NCBI GenBank assembly: GCA_937929805.1
Contig: CALFUT010000012.1
Span: 62,001 to 126,000, forward strand
Direction of reading: 5' to 3'
Source: an uncultured Pirellulaceae bacterium
GTDB lineage: Bacteria > Planctomycetota > Planctomycetia > Pirellulales > Pirellulaceae
DNA length: 64,000 bases
The translations under genes and the position numbers were made by a program. This document shows positions 48,182 to 56,734 of this stretch, in pieces (within the stretch, counting starts at the first letter, position 1; every line of letters starts with the position of its first letter). The notes under the pieces were generated by a model that saw nothing but the letters and a program-made list of their open reading frames with translations, did no database searches and was not told the DNA's origin.

Positions 48182-49948
48182 ATGACCATGCCATTCGACG
48201 CTTTGTTGTTCGCTCAATCAGAAAATATCACCAACTGGTTGACTCCTGTCTGGCTGATATCGCTAGGGATCGCGTTGGGGTTTGCGTCGGTGCTGATCGG
48301 CATTGCGAAGCTCTACGTCGGACAGAAAATTGGGTTCTTCAATAGCGTTGCAGAAAAGCCCTCGCTGTTTGCGATTTTTGGTGTTGCGACTGGTCTAATT
48401 TACACAGGGCTTTTTGTGGCGTGGTTCGGCTGGCGATACGGTTGGTCGGCGATGGACGAGTCATTTTTCGTCGGGACGCTGCTGGTGTTGGGGGCCACGC
48501 TGCTGCTTGGTTTCGGGATCTGGAAACTTGTCTCGCGCAAGATGATTGGCGAGCTAAACGGGCTGGTGTTTGATGGCTTTCTGGCTTGGTTGAACAGGAT
48601 TTGTATCGCGATGGCAGTCTTTGCGGTTGCCGGATTCGGTTTGGCCGCCGTGGATGGTTTTGGAATCATCAAATTCGTTGATGAACCGTTGGAGTTCGTG
48701 AATTCACTTGCTCGATTGCCATTTACCGGAACATTTGAGAAACAGTTTCAGGTTAAACCGTCTCCCAAAAACCACTCGGGCGATCCGTTCGAGGTCTCGT
48801 TTGATGGGAACGAGTTACAATGGTTTTCAGTGGCTTCGTCGCAACGCATTGAGTTAGCATCGCAACCGATCACGGCTGAGTTACCGCTCAATCAGGTTTA
48901 CGAAATTTCTGAATCAACCGAGCCAGCAAAATTTCGCCAGCGAGCCGATGGTCGCGGCCCGATCCCAAACGAAACAATCGATAAGATTTATCTGAACAAT
49001 CTTGGCAGCGAGCCCGCGCAGGTGACGCTTAGCTACACGCTGGCTCCAATTTACGCGGAGGCATCCATCGTCCTGTGGATTGCGTTGTCCGTGGTGGCGA
49101 TCTATTTCGGTTACCTTTCGTTGATGAGCCTGTTTCCGAAGTCAGCCGCGATTGCACAAGCCACTTTCAAAACAGAAATCTGTCAGCCGCTGTACCTGTT
49201 GGTGCTGGCTGCCGGGATGGCGTTCGTGGTTTTGTCGATTTACGTGCCGTACAACACGTTTGGCGAAGACATCAAAATGTACAAGGATTCGGGTTTGACC
49301 CTGATCCGAGTGCTCGCAATCTTTCTAGCGATCTGGGCGGCCAGTAAATCGGTGGCCGAGGAAATTGATGGACGTACGGCACTGACGGTGTTGTCAAAAC
49401 CGGTTGGTCGACGGCAGTTTATCCTCGGGAAATTCAGCGGCATTTCGCTGGCGATCGGGCTGTTGTTCATTGTGCTGGGGATCTGGTTCGTCGGGTTCGT
49501 TGCGTACAAGCCGATTTATGATTTTCGAGAAGCGTCAAAAGGACTTGCTGAGTGGAACGTGTGCTTTACCGAGGCAGTCCACGTGATCCCGGGTCTGTTC
49601 CTCTGTTTTCTTGAGGTGTTGATTTTCGTGGCGATCAGCGTTGCGATTTCGACTCGATTGGGAATCCTTGCCAACTTTTTGATCTGTTTCTCGATTTATG
49701 TCTTGGGGCATTTGACTCCATTGATCGTGCAGTCTTCACTGGCGGCGTTCGAGCCGGTGCAAGTGTTCGGGCAGTTGGTCGCAATTGTGTTCCCGGTTTT
49801 GGACCACTTTGACGTCCAAGCGGCAATCAGTTCCAACGCCGATGTGCCGGTTTCTTATCTCACGTGGTCGATCATCTACACCGCGCTTTACGGAACGGTC
49901 ACGCTATTGGCTGCTCTGGTGATGTTCGAAGATCGCGATCTTGCTTAG
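48182..49948 (+). CDS. ABC-2 type transporter permease-like membrane protein
   Basis: A 588-residue polytopic protein with about four N-terminal membrane segments, a polar periplasmic-type insert (about 180-300), then about seven more segments. VAEEIDGRTALTVLSKPVGRRQFILGKF near 395-420 is the typical cytoplasmic loop of ABC-2 permeases of the NatB/NosY type. The partner ATPase is not in this window. Substrate unknown. Confidence 0.8.
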   Translation: MTMPFDALLFAQSENITNWLTPVWLISLGIALGFASVLIGIAKLYVGQKIGFFNSVAEKPSLFAIFGVATGLIYTGLFVAWFGWRYGWSAMDESFFVGTLLVLGATLLLGFGIWKLVSRKMIGELNGLVFDGFLAWLNRICIAMAVFAVAGFGLAAVDGFGIIKFVDEPLEFVNSLARLPFTGTFEKQFQVKPSPKNHSGDPFEVSFDGNELQWFSVASSQRIELASQPITAELPLNQVYEISESTEPAKFRQRADGRGPIPNETIDKIYLNNLGSEPAQVTLSYTLAPIYAEASIVLWIALSVVAIYFGYLSLMSLFPKSAAIAQATFKTEICQPLYLLVLAAGMAFVVLSIYVPYNTFGEDIKMYKDSGLTLIRVLAIFLAIWAASKSVAEEIDGRTALTVLSKPVGRRQFILGKFSGISLAIGLLFIVLGIWFVGFVAYKPIYDFREASKGLAEWNVCFTEAVHVIPGLFLCFLEVLIFVAISVAISTRLGILANFLICFSIYVLGHLTPLIVQSSLAAFEPVQVFGQLVAIVFPVLDHFDVQAAISSNADVPVSYLTWSIIYTALYGTVTLLAALVMFEDRDLA

Positions 49949-50065
49949 CGGCTTTTGGGCTTTTTGCCAGAATAACCTGCGTTTTGCATTTTATCTGCAA
50001 GATCGTCATGCCTGCTGCGACTAACCTTTGGTTGGCAATTTGTTCGATTCTTCCAGAGGTACAAC

Positions 50066-50728
50066 GTGCACATTTTCTCCGGTGATTTTCTCAAGCGGTT
50101 CATGCCGTCGGTCGCGGCCACGCTTGTTTTGCTGACGACCCATAGTGCTTCAGCACAAACGATTGACTTCGAGTCGCTTGTGGATGGCGCAGCATTGTTT
50201 GGAATCGATGTGAACGCGGATGGAAGGACAGATGTTCGATTCTCGACCGCTGCCGATGGAGGTTTTAACACAAGCGGCCCAAATCCAGACGATCAGGTCT
50301 ATGCCACGGGTTCGGTGCTTGAGACCTCGTCACTAAGCGACCCGGATATTCGAGTTGATTTCCTTGGCGGCGCGACGGGCTCGATTCGAATGGGGTTTGT
50401 AATCGGTGGCTTCATAGATGACCCCGGTCAAGGTTTGCAAGTGGAAGTTTTTGATCAACTGGGCGAGCGTTTGGCGTCAGCGTTTCAACCGGGGGAATTA
50501 CTGACAATTGGCAATGCGTCAGGATTCAGCGGGTTTCCCGAGAACTTTATTTCCGTCTCGTTTGATGGCGTCGCATCGTACGCCTTGCTTGATGCGACGG
50601 CATCAGGGACTCGATTCGTCATCGACGATTTTTCGGGAACGTTTGCTCCGGCAGCGGTTCCTGAACCACAGGGTGCCCTAGGGCTACTTGTGACTGCTTT
50701 GCTGTGGCGGCGTCGATCAGAGCGTTGA
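50066..50728 (+). CDS. PEP-CTERM sorting-signal protein
   Basis: A 220-residue exported protein starting with GTG after an AGAGGT site. Signal peptide about 1-31 (ending SASAQ). The C-terminus is VPEPQGALGLLVTALLW followed by RRRSER, the tripartite PEP-CTERM signal recognised by exosortase. The middle resembles beta-rich extracellular domains (FRVDFLGGATGSIRMGF-type strands). Probably a surface protein. Confidence 0.85.
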   Translation: MHIFSGDFLKRFMPSVAATLVLLTTHSASAQTIDFESLVDGAALFGIDVNADGRTDVRFSTAADGGFNTSGPNPDDQVYATGSVLETSSLSDPDIRVDFLGGATGSIRMGFVIGGFIDDPGQGLQVEVFDQLGERLASAFQPGELLTIGNASGFSGFPENFISVSFDGVASYALLDATASGTRFVIDDFSGTFAPAAVPEPQGALGLLVTALLWRRRSER

Positions 50729-50731
50729 TTT

Positions 50732-51373
50732 TTAACGCATCGATGCGATGAATGGATTCGTCGCTTTTTCGTGCCCGATGGTGGATGGCGGACTGTGGCC
50801 ACAAACGAATTTCATTTCGTCACCCAACGGAAGAATTTTGTTCGCGATGCTATCCATTAGTTGTTGATGGTTTCCACCGGGCAAGTCAGTTCTTCCAATC
50901 GAGCCCTGAAATAGCACGTCTCCCATCAGGATCAGCTTTTCGACCTTGTTCACAAAAATAACGTGGCCAGGAGCGTGCCCCGGCGTATGAAGCACGTCAA
51001 ACTGGTGCGGACCCACGGATACCGTTTCGCCTTCACTCAGCCATCGATCGGGTTGAGCGTTTTGCATGCCGGTCATTCCATAACCGGCGGCAACCGTTTC
51101 GATATGGTCAAGCAGCATCTTGTCCGCTTCATGGGGGCCGATGATCTGCACATCAAGCAACTTCTTTAGCGCCTCGGATCCGCCTGCGTGATCCAAGTGC
51201 CCGTGGGTCAGCCAGATCGCTTCCACTTTCACGCCCAGTCGTTCGACTTCCGTTGCGATCTTGCTGGCTTCCCCGCCGGGGTCGAGCACGATCGCTTCGA
51301 GTGACTGATCGTCGTAAACGATCGAACAGTTTTGTTGGTATTCAGTGACTGGGACGACTTGGATTTTGAGCAT
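50732..51373 (-). CDS. MBL-fold hydrolase (glyoxalase II-like)
   Basis: A 213-residue metallo-beta-lactamase fold protein with THGHLDHAGG near 55-64, a HTPGHAPGH motif near 128-136 and GDVLFQGSIGRTDLPGG near 151-167, the last typical of GloB-like thioester hydrolases. Convergent with the PEP-CTERM gene (3 bases between stops). Confidence 0.9.
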   Translation of the reverse strand: MLKIQVVPVTEYQQNCSIVYDDQSLEAIVLDPGGEASKIATEVERLGVKVEAIWLTHGHLDHAGGSEALKKLLDVQIIGPHEADKMLLDHIETVAAGYGMTGMQNAQPDRWLSEGETVSVGPHQFDVLHTPGHAPGHVIFVNKVEKLILMGDVLFQGSIGRTDLPGGNHQQLMDSIANKILPLGDEMKFVCGHSPPSTIGHEKATNPFIASMR

Positions 51374-51582
51374 AGGTTCAACGAGACGATCGACTTGTGT
51401 ACGGGGGATTACGAATGGTCTGAGGCAAGTCAGTTTATCAGGAGAATGTGCGTCTAAGAATCGGGGCTCAAGTTAATGTTTGCTGGCTATCCGGGGCTGT
51501 CGGTGTATAATTCGAAGCCCCCAAATCGTTTGGCTCGTTTCTGGTTCCCGCCACTGAACCATTCATCCCGCAAGGAGCTGTC

Positions 51583-52974
51583 ATGCCATCGACTCCACTG
51601 TTCCAGACGATGATTGGAGCATTACTCGTCACCGTTTTTTCAGGTTCCAGTTTGATGGGGCAGGCGGAGTTTCTGAACCGCCCTTCAGACGATGCGGTGC
51701 GAGTGGCCACTTACAACTTGGGTGGATTTATCGATGACTTTTCTGATTCGTTGTTCGAGTTCGACTTTTCCGCGGGTGAATTTCGAGCTGTTCCATCGCT
51801 AGAAAGGGTGTTTCAAGCAGTCGATGCGGACGTGTGGGCGTTTCAGGAAATGGCAGATCGCAATTCGCTGGATGTGCGCAATGCGCTCAACGCGGCGGTA
51901 CCGTTGGGAAATGGACAAAGCTGGTTTGCGTTTCAACGATCATCTCAGATTATCGCCAGTCGCTACCCGATTGTGGACCCGGTGTTCTCAGTGCCGGGAG
52001 TTCCTCGCAGTCCTACGATCGCATCCATTGACCTTCCGGACGATCAATATGACCGAGATTTGCATTTGATCAATCTTCACTTAGATGCGGGAAGCAGATC
52101 CTCAGATCGGTTCAATCGGCAGTTTGAAGGTGATCGGATTGTTGACTACCTTCGCGATACGCGAGATCCTACCAGTTCGGTGGCGTTGCCTTTTGAGCAG
52201 CCAGTCATTGTGTTGGGGGATTTGAACGATTTCGATGCGACCAATGCGGTTCCGACTTTGATCACGGGGGACATCATCAATGAGAACGTTTTTGGAAACG
52301 ATTCGCCGCCCGATTGGGACGGAACAGCTCTTCTCGATCCGATGCCGACTCAGAATGGTGTTGTCGGCGGTTCGTTGACTACTTTTCAGGGTTCGTTTTT
52401 CAACAGTCGACTGGATTTTCAGTTCTACACCGACGCCGTCATTACACACACCAACGCGTTTGTGCTGAGAACAGCGACCATGTCGAGCGCAGCCTTGCAG
52501 GCTGCGGGGTTGCTGTCTAATGACACCTTTTTCGATCCCTCGACGGGCCTAGTGGATCACTTGCCAGTGGTCGTCGACTACGAAGTTCCATCCGTCCCGC
52601 TACTGGGTGACTTTGATTTCGATGGCGATGTCGACACGAACGATGTTGATTTTTACCTTGGAATTATTGGTCTGCCCGCGATTGACATTTTTGAACAGTT
52701 CGACTTTGACGGAGACGAATTGGTGACGCTCGCCGACCATCAGTTCCACATCGAAAATCTGGTCCAGACATCCAATGGTCAGACGGGGACTTGCATCGGT
52801 GACCTGAACCTTGACGGAGTCGTAGATGTGCTTGGCGATGGATTCACGTTGATCGGTAATCTTGGCGGTAATGGGCCGTTCAGATATGCCAATGGAAATT
52901 TGAACGCCGACTTCGCAATCGACGTGCTGGGTGATGCATTTCTGTTCATCGCGAATCTGGGCAAAAGCAATTAG
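51583..52974 (+). CDS. Secreted endonuclease/exonuclease/phosphatase with dockerin-like tail
   Basis: A 463-residue exported protein: signal peptide about 1-28; EEP domain about 38-325 with VATYNLGGF, FQEM (catalytic Glu), LHLDAG, LGDLNDFD and DHLPVV (catalytic His); and a C-terminal tail (about 340-463) with calcium-loop-like repeats FDFDGDVDTNDVD, DFDGDELVTLAD, GDLNLDGVVDVLGD and DFAIDVLGDAF. The same tail type occurs in the giant protein and the protease at 56735. Likely an extracellular nuclease or phosphatase. Confidence 0.87.
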   Translation: MPSTPLFQTMIGALLVTVFSGSSLMGQAEFLNRPSDDAVRVATYNLGGFIDDFSDSLFEFDFSAGEFRAVPSLERVFQAVDADVWAFQEMADRNSLDVRNALNAAVPLGNGQSWFAFQRSSQIIASRYPIVDPVFSVPGVPRSPTIASIDLPDDQYDRDLHLINLHLDAGSRSSDRFNRQFEGDRIVDYLRDTRDPTSSVALPFEQPVIVLGDLNDFDATNAVPTLITGDIINENVFGNDSPPDWDGTALLDPMPTQNGVVGGSLTTFQGSFFNSRLDFQFYTDAVITHTNAFVLRTATMSSAALQAAGLLSNDTFFDPSTGLVDHLPVVVDYEVPSVPLLGDFDFDGDVDTNDVDFYLGIIGLPAIDIFEQFDFDGDELVTLADHQFHIENLVQTSNGQTGTCIGDLNLDGVVDVLGDGFTLIGNLGGNGPFRYANGNLNADFAIDVLGDAFLFIANLGKSN

Positions 52975-53497
52975 CTGATGCCGGTTGGGATGGAGTTTCT
53001 TGGGCAGCCAAAATCCGGTGCCCAGAAATTTTGTGACAGATGCATTTCGCTAGTTGTCCAATTTGAGCGCTGTGTTTAGGGCGGCGTGTCGCATAGCGGG
53101 CGAGGCTCAGCCTAAGCGGCGCGGAGCAGAATGCTCAATCATCGAAGCGGCGACAGACGCTGATTAGCAGGCGATAAAAGAGTTGCGAGGCGATCGATTG
53201 AAGGCTCGATCCCCAACGGTTGATCAAGGCGTCTCGATCGAAACGAAAGGTGAACCGCCTGATCTCTTTGGCAGCGTTATCATGGGCAAAGGGTTCAATC
53301 TGGGAGCCGTTGAGTGACTCGTGGGGTAACGTGCGGTTTTCAGGTAAGCGACTGCAATTCCCTCGATGGTTCGATTACAATCTCGGACTGCTCGCCTGAG
53401 TTGCGTTCTCTGTGAGTCGTCTTTTTCGAACACGTTCGAATACGTTTTATCTTTTTCGAACACGTTCGAACACGTTTTATCTACCCGGATCGTTTAA
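52975..53497. other. Intergenic region upstream of TRAP operon
   Basis: About 520 bases. The only recognised feature is the 30-bp tandem repeat immediately before dctP. The remainder shows no credible gene on either strand. Confidence 0.55.
53421..53480. promoter_or_regulatory. 30-bp tandem repeat with palindromic core, putative operator
   Basis: Two 30-bp copies (53421-53450, 53451-53480) differ at one base. Each contains TCGAACACGTTCGA, with 6-bp inverted arms around a 2-base spacer. The repeat ends 17 bases before the dctP ATG, a position suited to a repressor or activator site for the transporter. Confidence 0.6.
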
Positions 53498-54508
53498 ATG
53501 AACAAATCGGTTTCCATGTTCTTGGTCGGGCTTGTCGTCGGCGCATTGCTGTCGACCGTCGGTTTTGCGTACTTTTTAAAAACTCGAGGAGCGGGAACGC
53601 TCGGTCAGACGGTTTTGAAACTGGGGCACTCGCAAGATACGGGGCATCCAGTCCATCTGGCGATGGAGCACATGAAGAAGCGACTGGAAGAGTTGTCTGG
53701 CGGCCGCGTGACGATCGACATCTACCCCAGTTCGGTGTTGGGCAATGAGACGCAATGCATCGAGCAACTTCAAAATGGTTCGCTGGCGATGACCAAGACG
53801 TCAGCGGCGGCGATCGAGAACTTCATCCCCATCATGTCAGTCTACAGCATGCCGTACTTGTTCCGTGACGCGGATCACTATTGGCAGGTGCTGGACGGTG
53901 CGATTGGAAAGAAGTTATTGGCCTCAGGCGAAAGCAAATTTCTTCGCGGGCTTTGTTACTACGACGCGGGTAGCCGGAACTTTTACACAAAAGAGAAACC
54001 GATTAAGATGCCGGACGACCTGAAGGGGATGAAGATTCGCGTCATGAACTCGCAAACAGCGGTGGAAATGATCAAGGCGATGGGCGGCTCGCCGACACCG
54101 ATCTCATTCGGCGAACTTTACTCGGCGCTGTCGCAAGGCATCGTCGACGGTGCGGAGAACAATCCGCCCAGTTTTACCTCCAGCAAACATAGCGAAGTTT
54201 GTAAACATTTCTCGCTCGACGGTCACACGCGAGTACCCGACATTCTGATGATGAGCACCAAAGTGTGGGATAAGCTGGATCCGCAGATTCAAAACTGGGT
54301 GTCGCAGGCGGCAAGTGACTCGTCGACTTTTCAGCGGAAACTGTGGCAAGAGAAAACGCAGGAGTCGCTGGAAGAAGCGCGGCAGGCGGATGTCACGATT
54401 TACGAAGTTGACACCGCAGCTTTTGCCGCCAAAGTGGCTCCGATGTTCGACGCGATTGAGGACGAAGCGACTCGCGAGGTAGCCAAGCAAATTCAGGAGG
54501 TTCGCTGA
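53498..54508 (+). CDS. dctP: TRAP transporter substrate-binding protein
   Basis: A 336-residue DctP-type periplasmic receptor. N-terminal membrane/signal segment about 5-28, then LKLGHSQDTGHPVH, SSVLGNETQCIEQLQNG, GMKIRVMNSQTAVEMIKAMG (the anchoring Arg region for carboxylates) and LSQGIVDGAENNP. It delivers an organic acid to the permease. Its TGA overlaps the dctQ ATG (ATGA). Preceded by the 30-bp tandem repeat. Confidence 0.93.
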   Translation: MNKSVSMFLVGLVVGALLSTVGFAYFLKTRGAGTLGQTVLKLGHSQDTGHPVHLAMEHMKKRLEELSGGRVTIDIYPSSVLGNETQCIEQLQNGSLAMTKTSAAAIENFIPIMSVYSMPYLFRDADHYWQVLDGAIGKKLLASGESKFLRGLCYYDAGSRNFYTKEKPIKMPDDLKGMKIRVMNSQTAVEMIKAMGGSPTPISFGELYSALSQGIVDGAENNPPSFTSSKHSEVCKHFSLDGHTRVPDILMMSTKVWDKLDPQIQNWVSQAASDSSTFQRKLWQEKTQESLEEARQADVTIYEVDTAAFAAKVAPMFDAIEDEATREVAKQIQEVR

Positions 54509-55119
54509 TGTTACGCACGCTGAGTGTAGTGAAGTCAGTGATGACTCGCGTTTTAGAAATTGCGTTGATTCTGGCGGTTGCTGCCTTGGTCGCCAGTGTT
54601 GTCTGGGGCGTGATGACTCGTTGGTCGGGCGATTTTTCGGCGAAGTTTTCCGATGGCTCGGTTGAAGGAATTTGGGCGTGGTTGCCGGCGGGACAGGCTC
54701 AATGGACGGAGGAACTTGCGAAGTTTTTGCTGATCTGGGTCTCGTTGCTTGGTGGCGCAGTGGCGTTTGGTCGGAAGAGCCATCTTGGTGTCGATTATTT
54801 TGTGGGCAAGTTGAACCGAGAGGCGAGCCAATGGTCGGCGATGGTGGTTCACGCCGTCGTGTTGTTTTTTGCCATCGCGGTGCTGGTCGTTGGCGGATCC
54901 CGTGTCGCATCAGATACGCTTGCCATGGAGCAAACGACGCCCGTGCTCGGTTGGAAAATGGGCCACGTGTATCTAGCGCTGCCGATCGCGGGAGTCTTTG
55001 TCATCCTTTACACTTTGGAGGGTGCGCTGGAGACTTGGGCCACCATTCGCAGTGGCACTTCGATTGAGCAAGATGCGACGGCTGATGGTGAAACTTCCAC
55101 CGATCAGGAGGGAATCTGA
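54508..55119 (+). CDS. dctQ: TRAP transporter small permease
   Basis: A 203-residue protein with four membrane segments (about 13-35, 67-85, 108-128, 150-170). WTEELAKFLLIWVSLLGGAVAFGRKSHLGVD is characteristic of DctQ. An acidic C-terminal tail follows. Overlaps dctP and is 2 bases from dctM. Confidence 0.9.
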   Translation: MLRTLSVVKSVMTRVLEIALILAVAALVASVVWGVMTRWSGDFSAKFSDGSVEGIWAWLPAGQAQWTEELAKFLLIWVSLLGGAVAFGRKSHLGVDYFVGKLNREASQWSAMVVHAVVLFFAIAVLVVGGSRVASDTLAMEQTTPVLGWKMGHVYLALPIAGVFVILYTLEGALETWATIRSGTSIEQDATADGETSTDQEGI

Positions 55120-55121
55120 TC

Positions 55122-56471
55122 ATGGGTGCGATTGCTCTGATTCTTGTCGTCGTCTTTGCGTTGATGCTGGTGATCGAGGTTCCGATTGCGGTGGCGATTG
55201 CGTTAGCGACTTTCGTGGCCGTGATTGCAGAAGGCAGCGATCCAACGGTGGTTGTCGCGGCCAACATGGCCAATGGCGTGAACAGTTTTACCTTGCTGGC
55301 GATCCCGTTTTTCATCCTGTCCGGGCACTTGATGGGTCGAGGCGGCATGGCAGGGCGGCTGATCGATTTTGCTGGCACGCTGGTCGGTTTTCTTCCGGGT
55401 GGTCTGGCTTATGTAAACACGCTGACCTGCATGTTGTTCGGCTCGATCTCCGGATCAGCTGCCGCAGCGGTATCGTCGGTGGGTGGCTTCATGATTCCCG
55501 AGATGAATCGAAAAGGTTACGACCGTGATTTCAATGTGGCGGTGACCACGACTGCGGCGACAACCGGTCTGTTGATCCCACCCAGCAACATCATGATCGT
55601 TTACTCGGTGGCCGCTGGTTCCGGTGCATCCATTGGAGCTTTGTTCCTTGCAGGAGTGATGCCCGGTATCCTGACCGGGCTGTTTATCATGCTGGTGTGC
55701 GGCTGGATTTCATATCGCAAAGGATATCCACGAGAAGAACGGTCGACGTTTGGGCAGATCTTGAAGAGTTTTCTACGTGCTATCCTAACGCTGTTGTTGA
55801 TTGTAATTGTGATCGGAGGCATTCTGATTGGAGCCTTCACGGCGACCGAGGCGGCGGCGATTGCCGTGGTCTACTCGTTTGTGTTGTCGGTGATTCTTTA
55901 TCGCGAAATCAAATGGACCGAGTTGCCGGAGATCCTGCTGGAGTCCGGGATCACGACGGCAGTGGTGATGCTGCTGATCGGAGCTAGCGCCGGGATGAGC
56001 TGGATCATGACGATGGCCAACATTCCTCAAACGGTCAGTTCCACTTTGTTGGGTTTGTCCGAAAATCCAATCGTGATTTTGATCGTCATCAACCTGCTGT
56101 TGATCATGGTGGGTACGTTCATGGACATGACGCCCGCCGTTCTGATTTTCACACCGATTTTTTTGCCGGTCGTGATGGCGTTGGGAATGCACCCAGTTCA
56201 CTTCGGCATCATGTTGATCGCGAATCTGTGCATTGGTTTGTGTACACCTCCGGTGGGAACCTGTTTGTTTATCGGCTGCGGCGTGGGTAAAACGACGATC
56301 GCCAGTGTGACCAAGCCACTGCTACCGTTTTTCTTTGCGATGCTGGCGGCGTTGATGTGCATCACCTACGTACCTGCCGTTTCGCTGTGGCTGCCGGTTC
56401 AAACGCAGCAGATCAAAGCGGAAGACGTCCACACCGATCAGTTTTTGAAGTGTTCCGGAAATCGTAAGTAG
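55122..56471 (+). CDS. dctM: TRAP transporter large permease
   Basis: A 449-residue DctM protein with about twelve membrane segments. FFILSGHLMGRGGMAGRLID, GSISGSAAAAVSSVGGFMIPEM and TTGLLIPPSN are diagnostic. With DctP/DctQ it forms a sodium- or proton-driven importer of a small organic acid. Last gene of the DctPQM operon. Confidence 0.95.
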   Translation: MGAIALILVVVFALMLVIEVPIAVAIALATFVAVIAEGSDPTVVVAANMANGVNSFTLLAIPFFILSGHLMGRGGMAGRLIDFAGTLVGFLPGGLAYVNTLTCMLFGSISGSAAAAVSSVGGFMIPEMNRKGYDRDFNVAVTTTAATTGLLIPPSNIMIVYSVAAGSGASIGALFLAGVMPGILTGLFIMLVCGWISYRKGYPREERSTFGQILKSFLRAILTLLLIVIVIGGILIGAFTATEAAAIAVVYSFVLSVILYREIKWTELPEILLESGITTAVVMLLIGASAGMSWIMTMANIPQTVSSTLLGLSENPIVILIVINLLLIMVGTFMDMTPAVLIFTPIFLPVVMALGMHPVHFGIMLIANLCIGLCTPPVGTCLFIGCGVGKTTIASVTKPLLPFFFAMLAALMCITYVPAVSLWLPVQTQQIKAEDVHTDQFLKCSGNRK

Positions 56472-56734
56472 TTGGTGCATTAAGCACTCGCTATGAGACA
56501 AGTGACCGATTTGAGGCCACGAGTCCTACGTGTTTTCTTGCCGAATCGTCAAGCGAAACAGAAGTTGGTCGTTTCACGAGTGTTAAATTCAATCCCCGAG
56601 TTGGCAGCTCGGCCCGTGTGGCTGATTGCCGTCTGACGCCATGCGTTAACTTTTAACTTTCAGTCCCAAGTCGGACGCAATAGTAGGTTTCAAAGTGTAA
56701 AGCGCGAATTGAAGCGATTCAGTCGCTGAACAAA

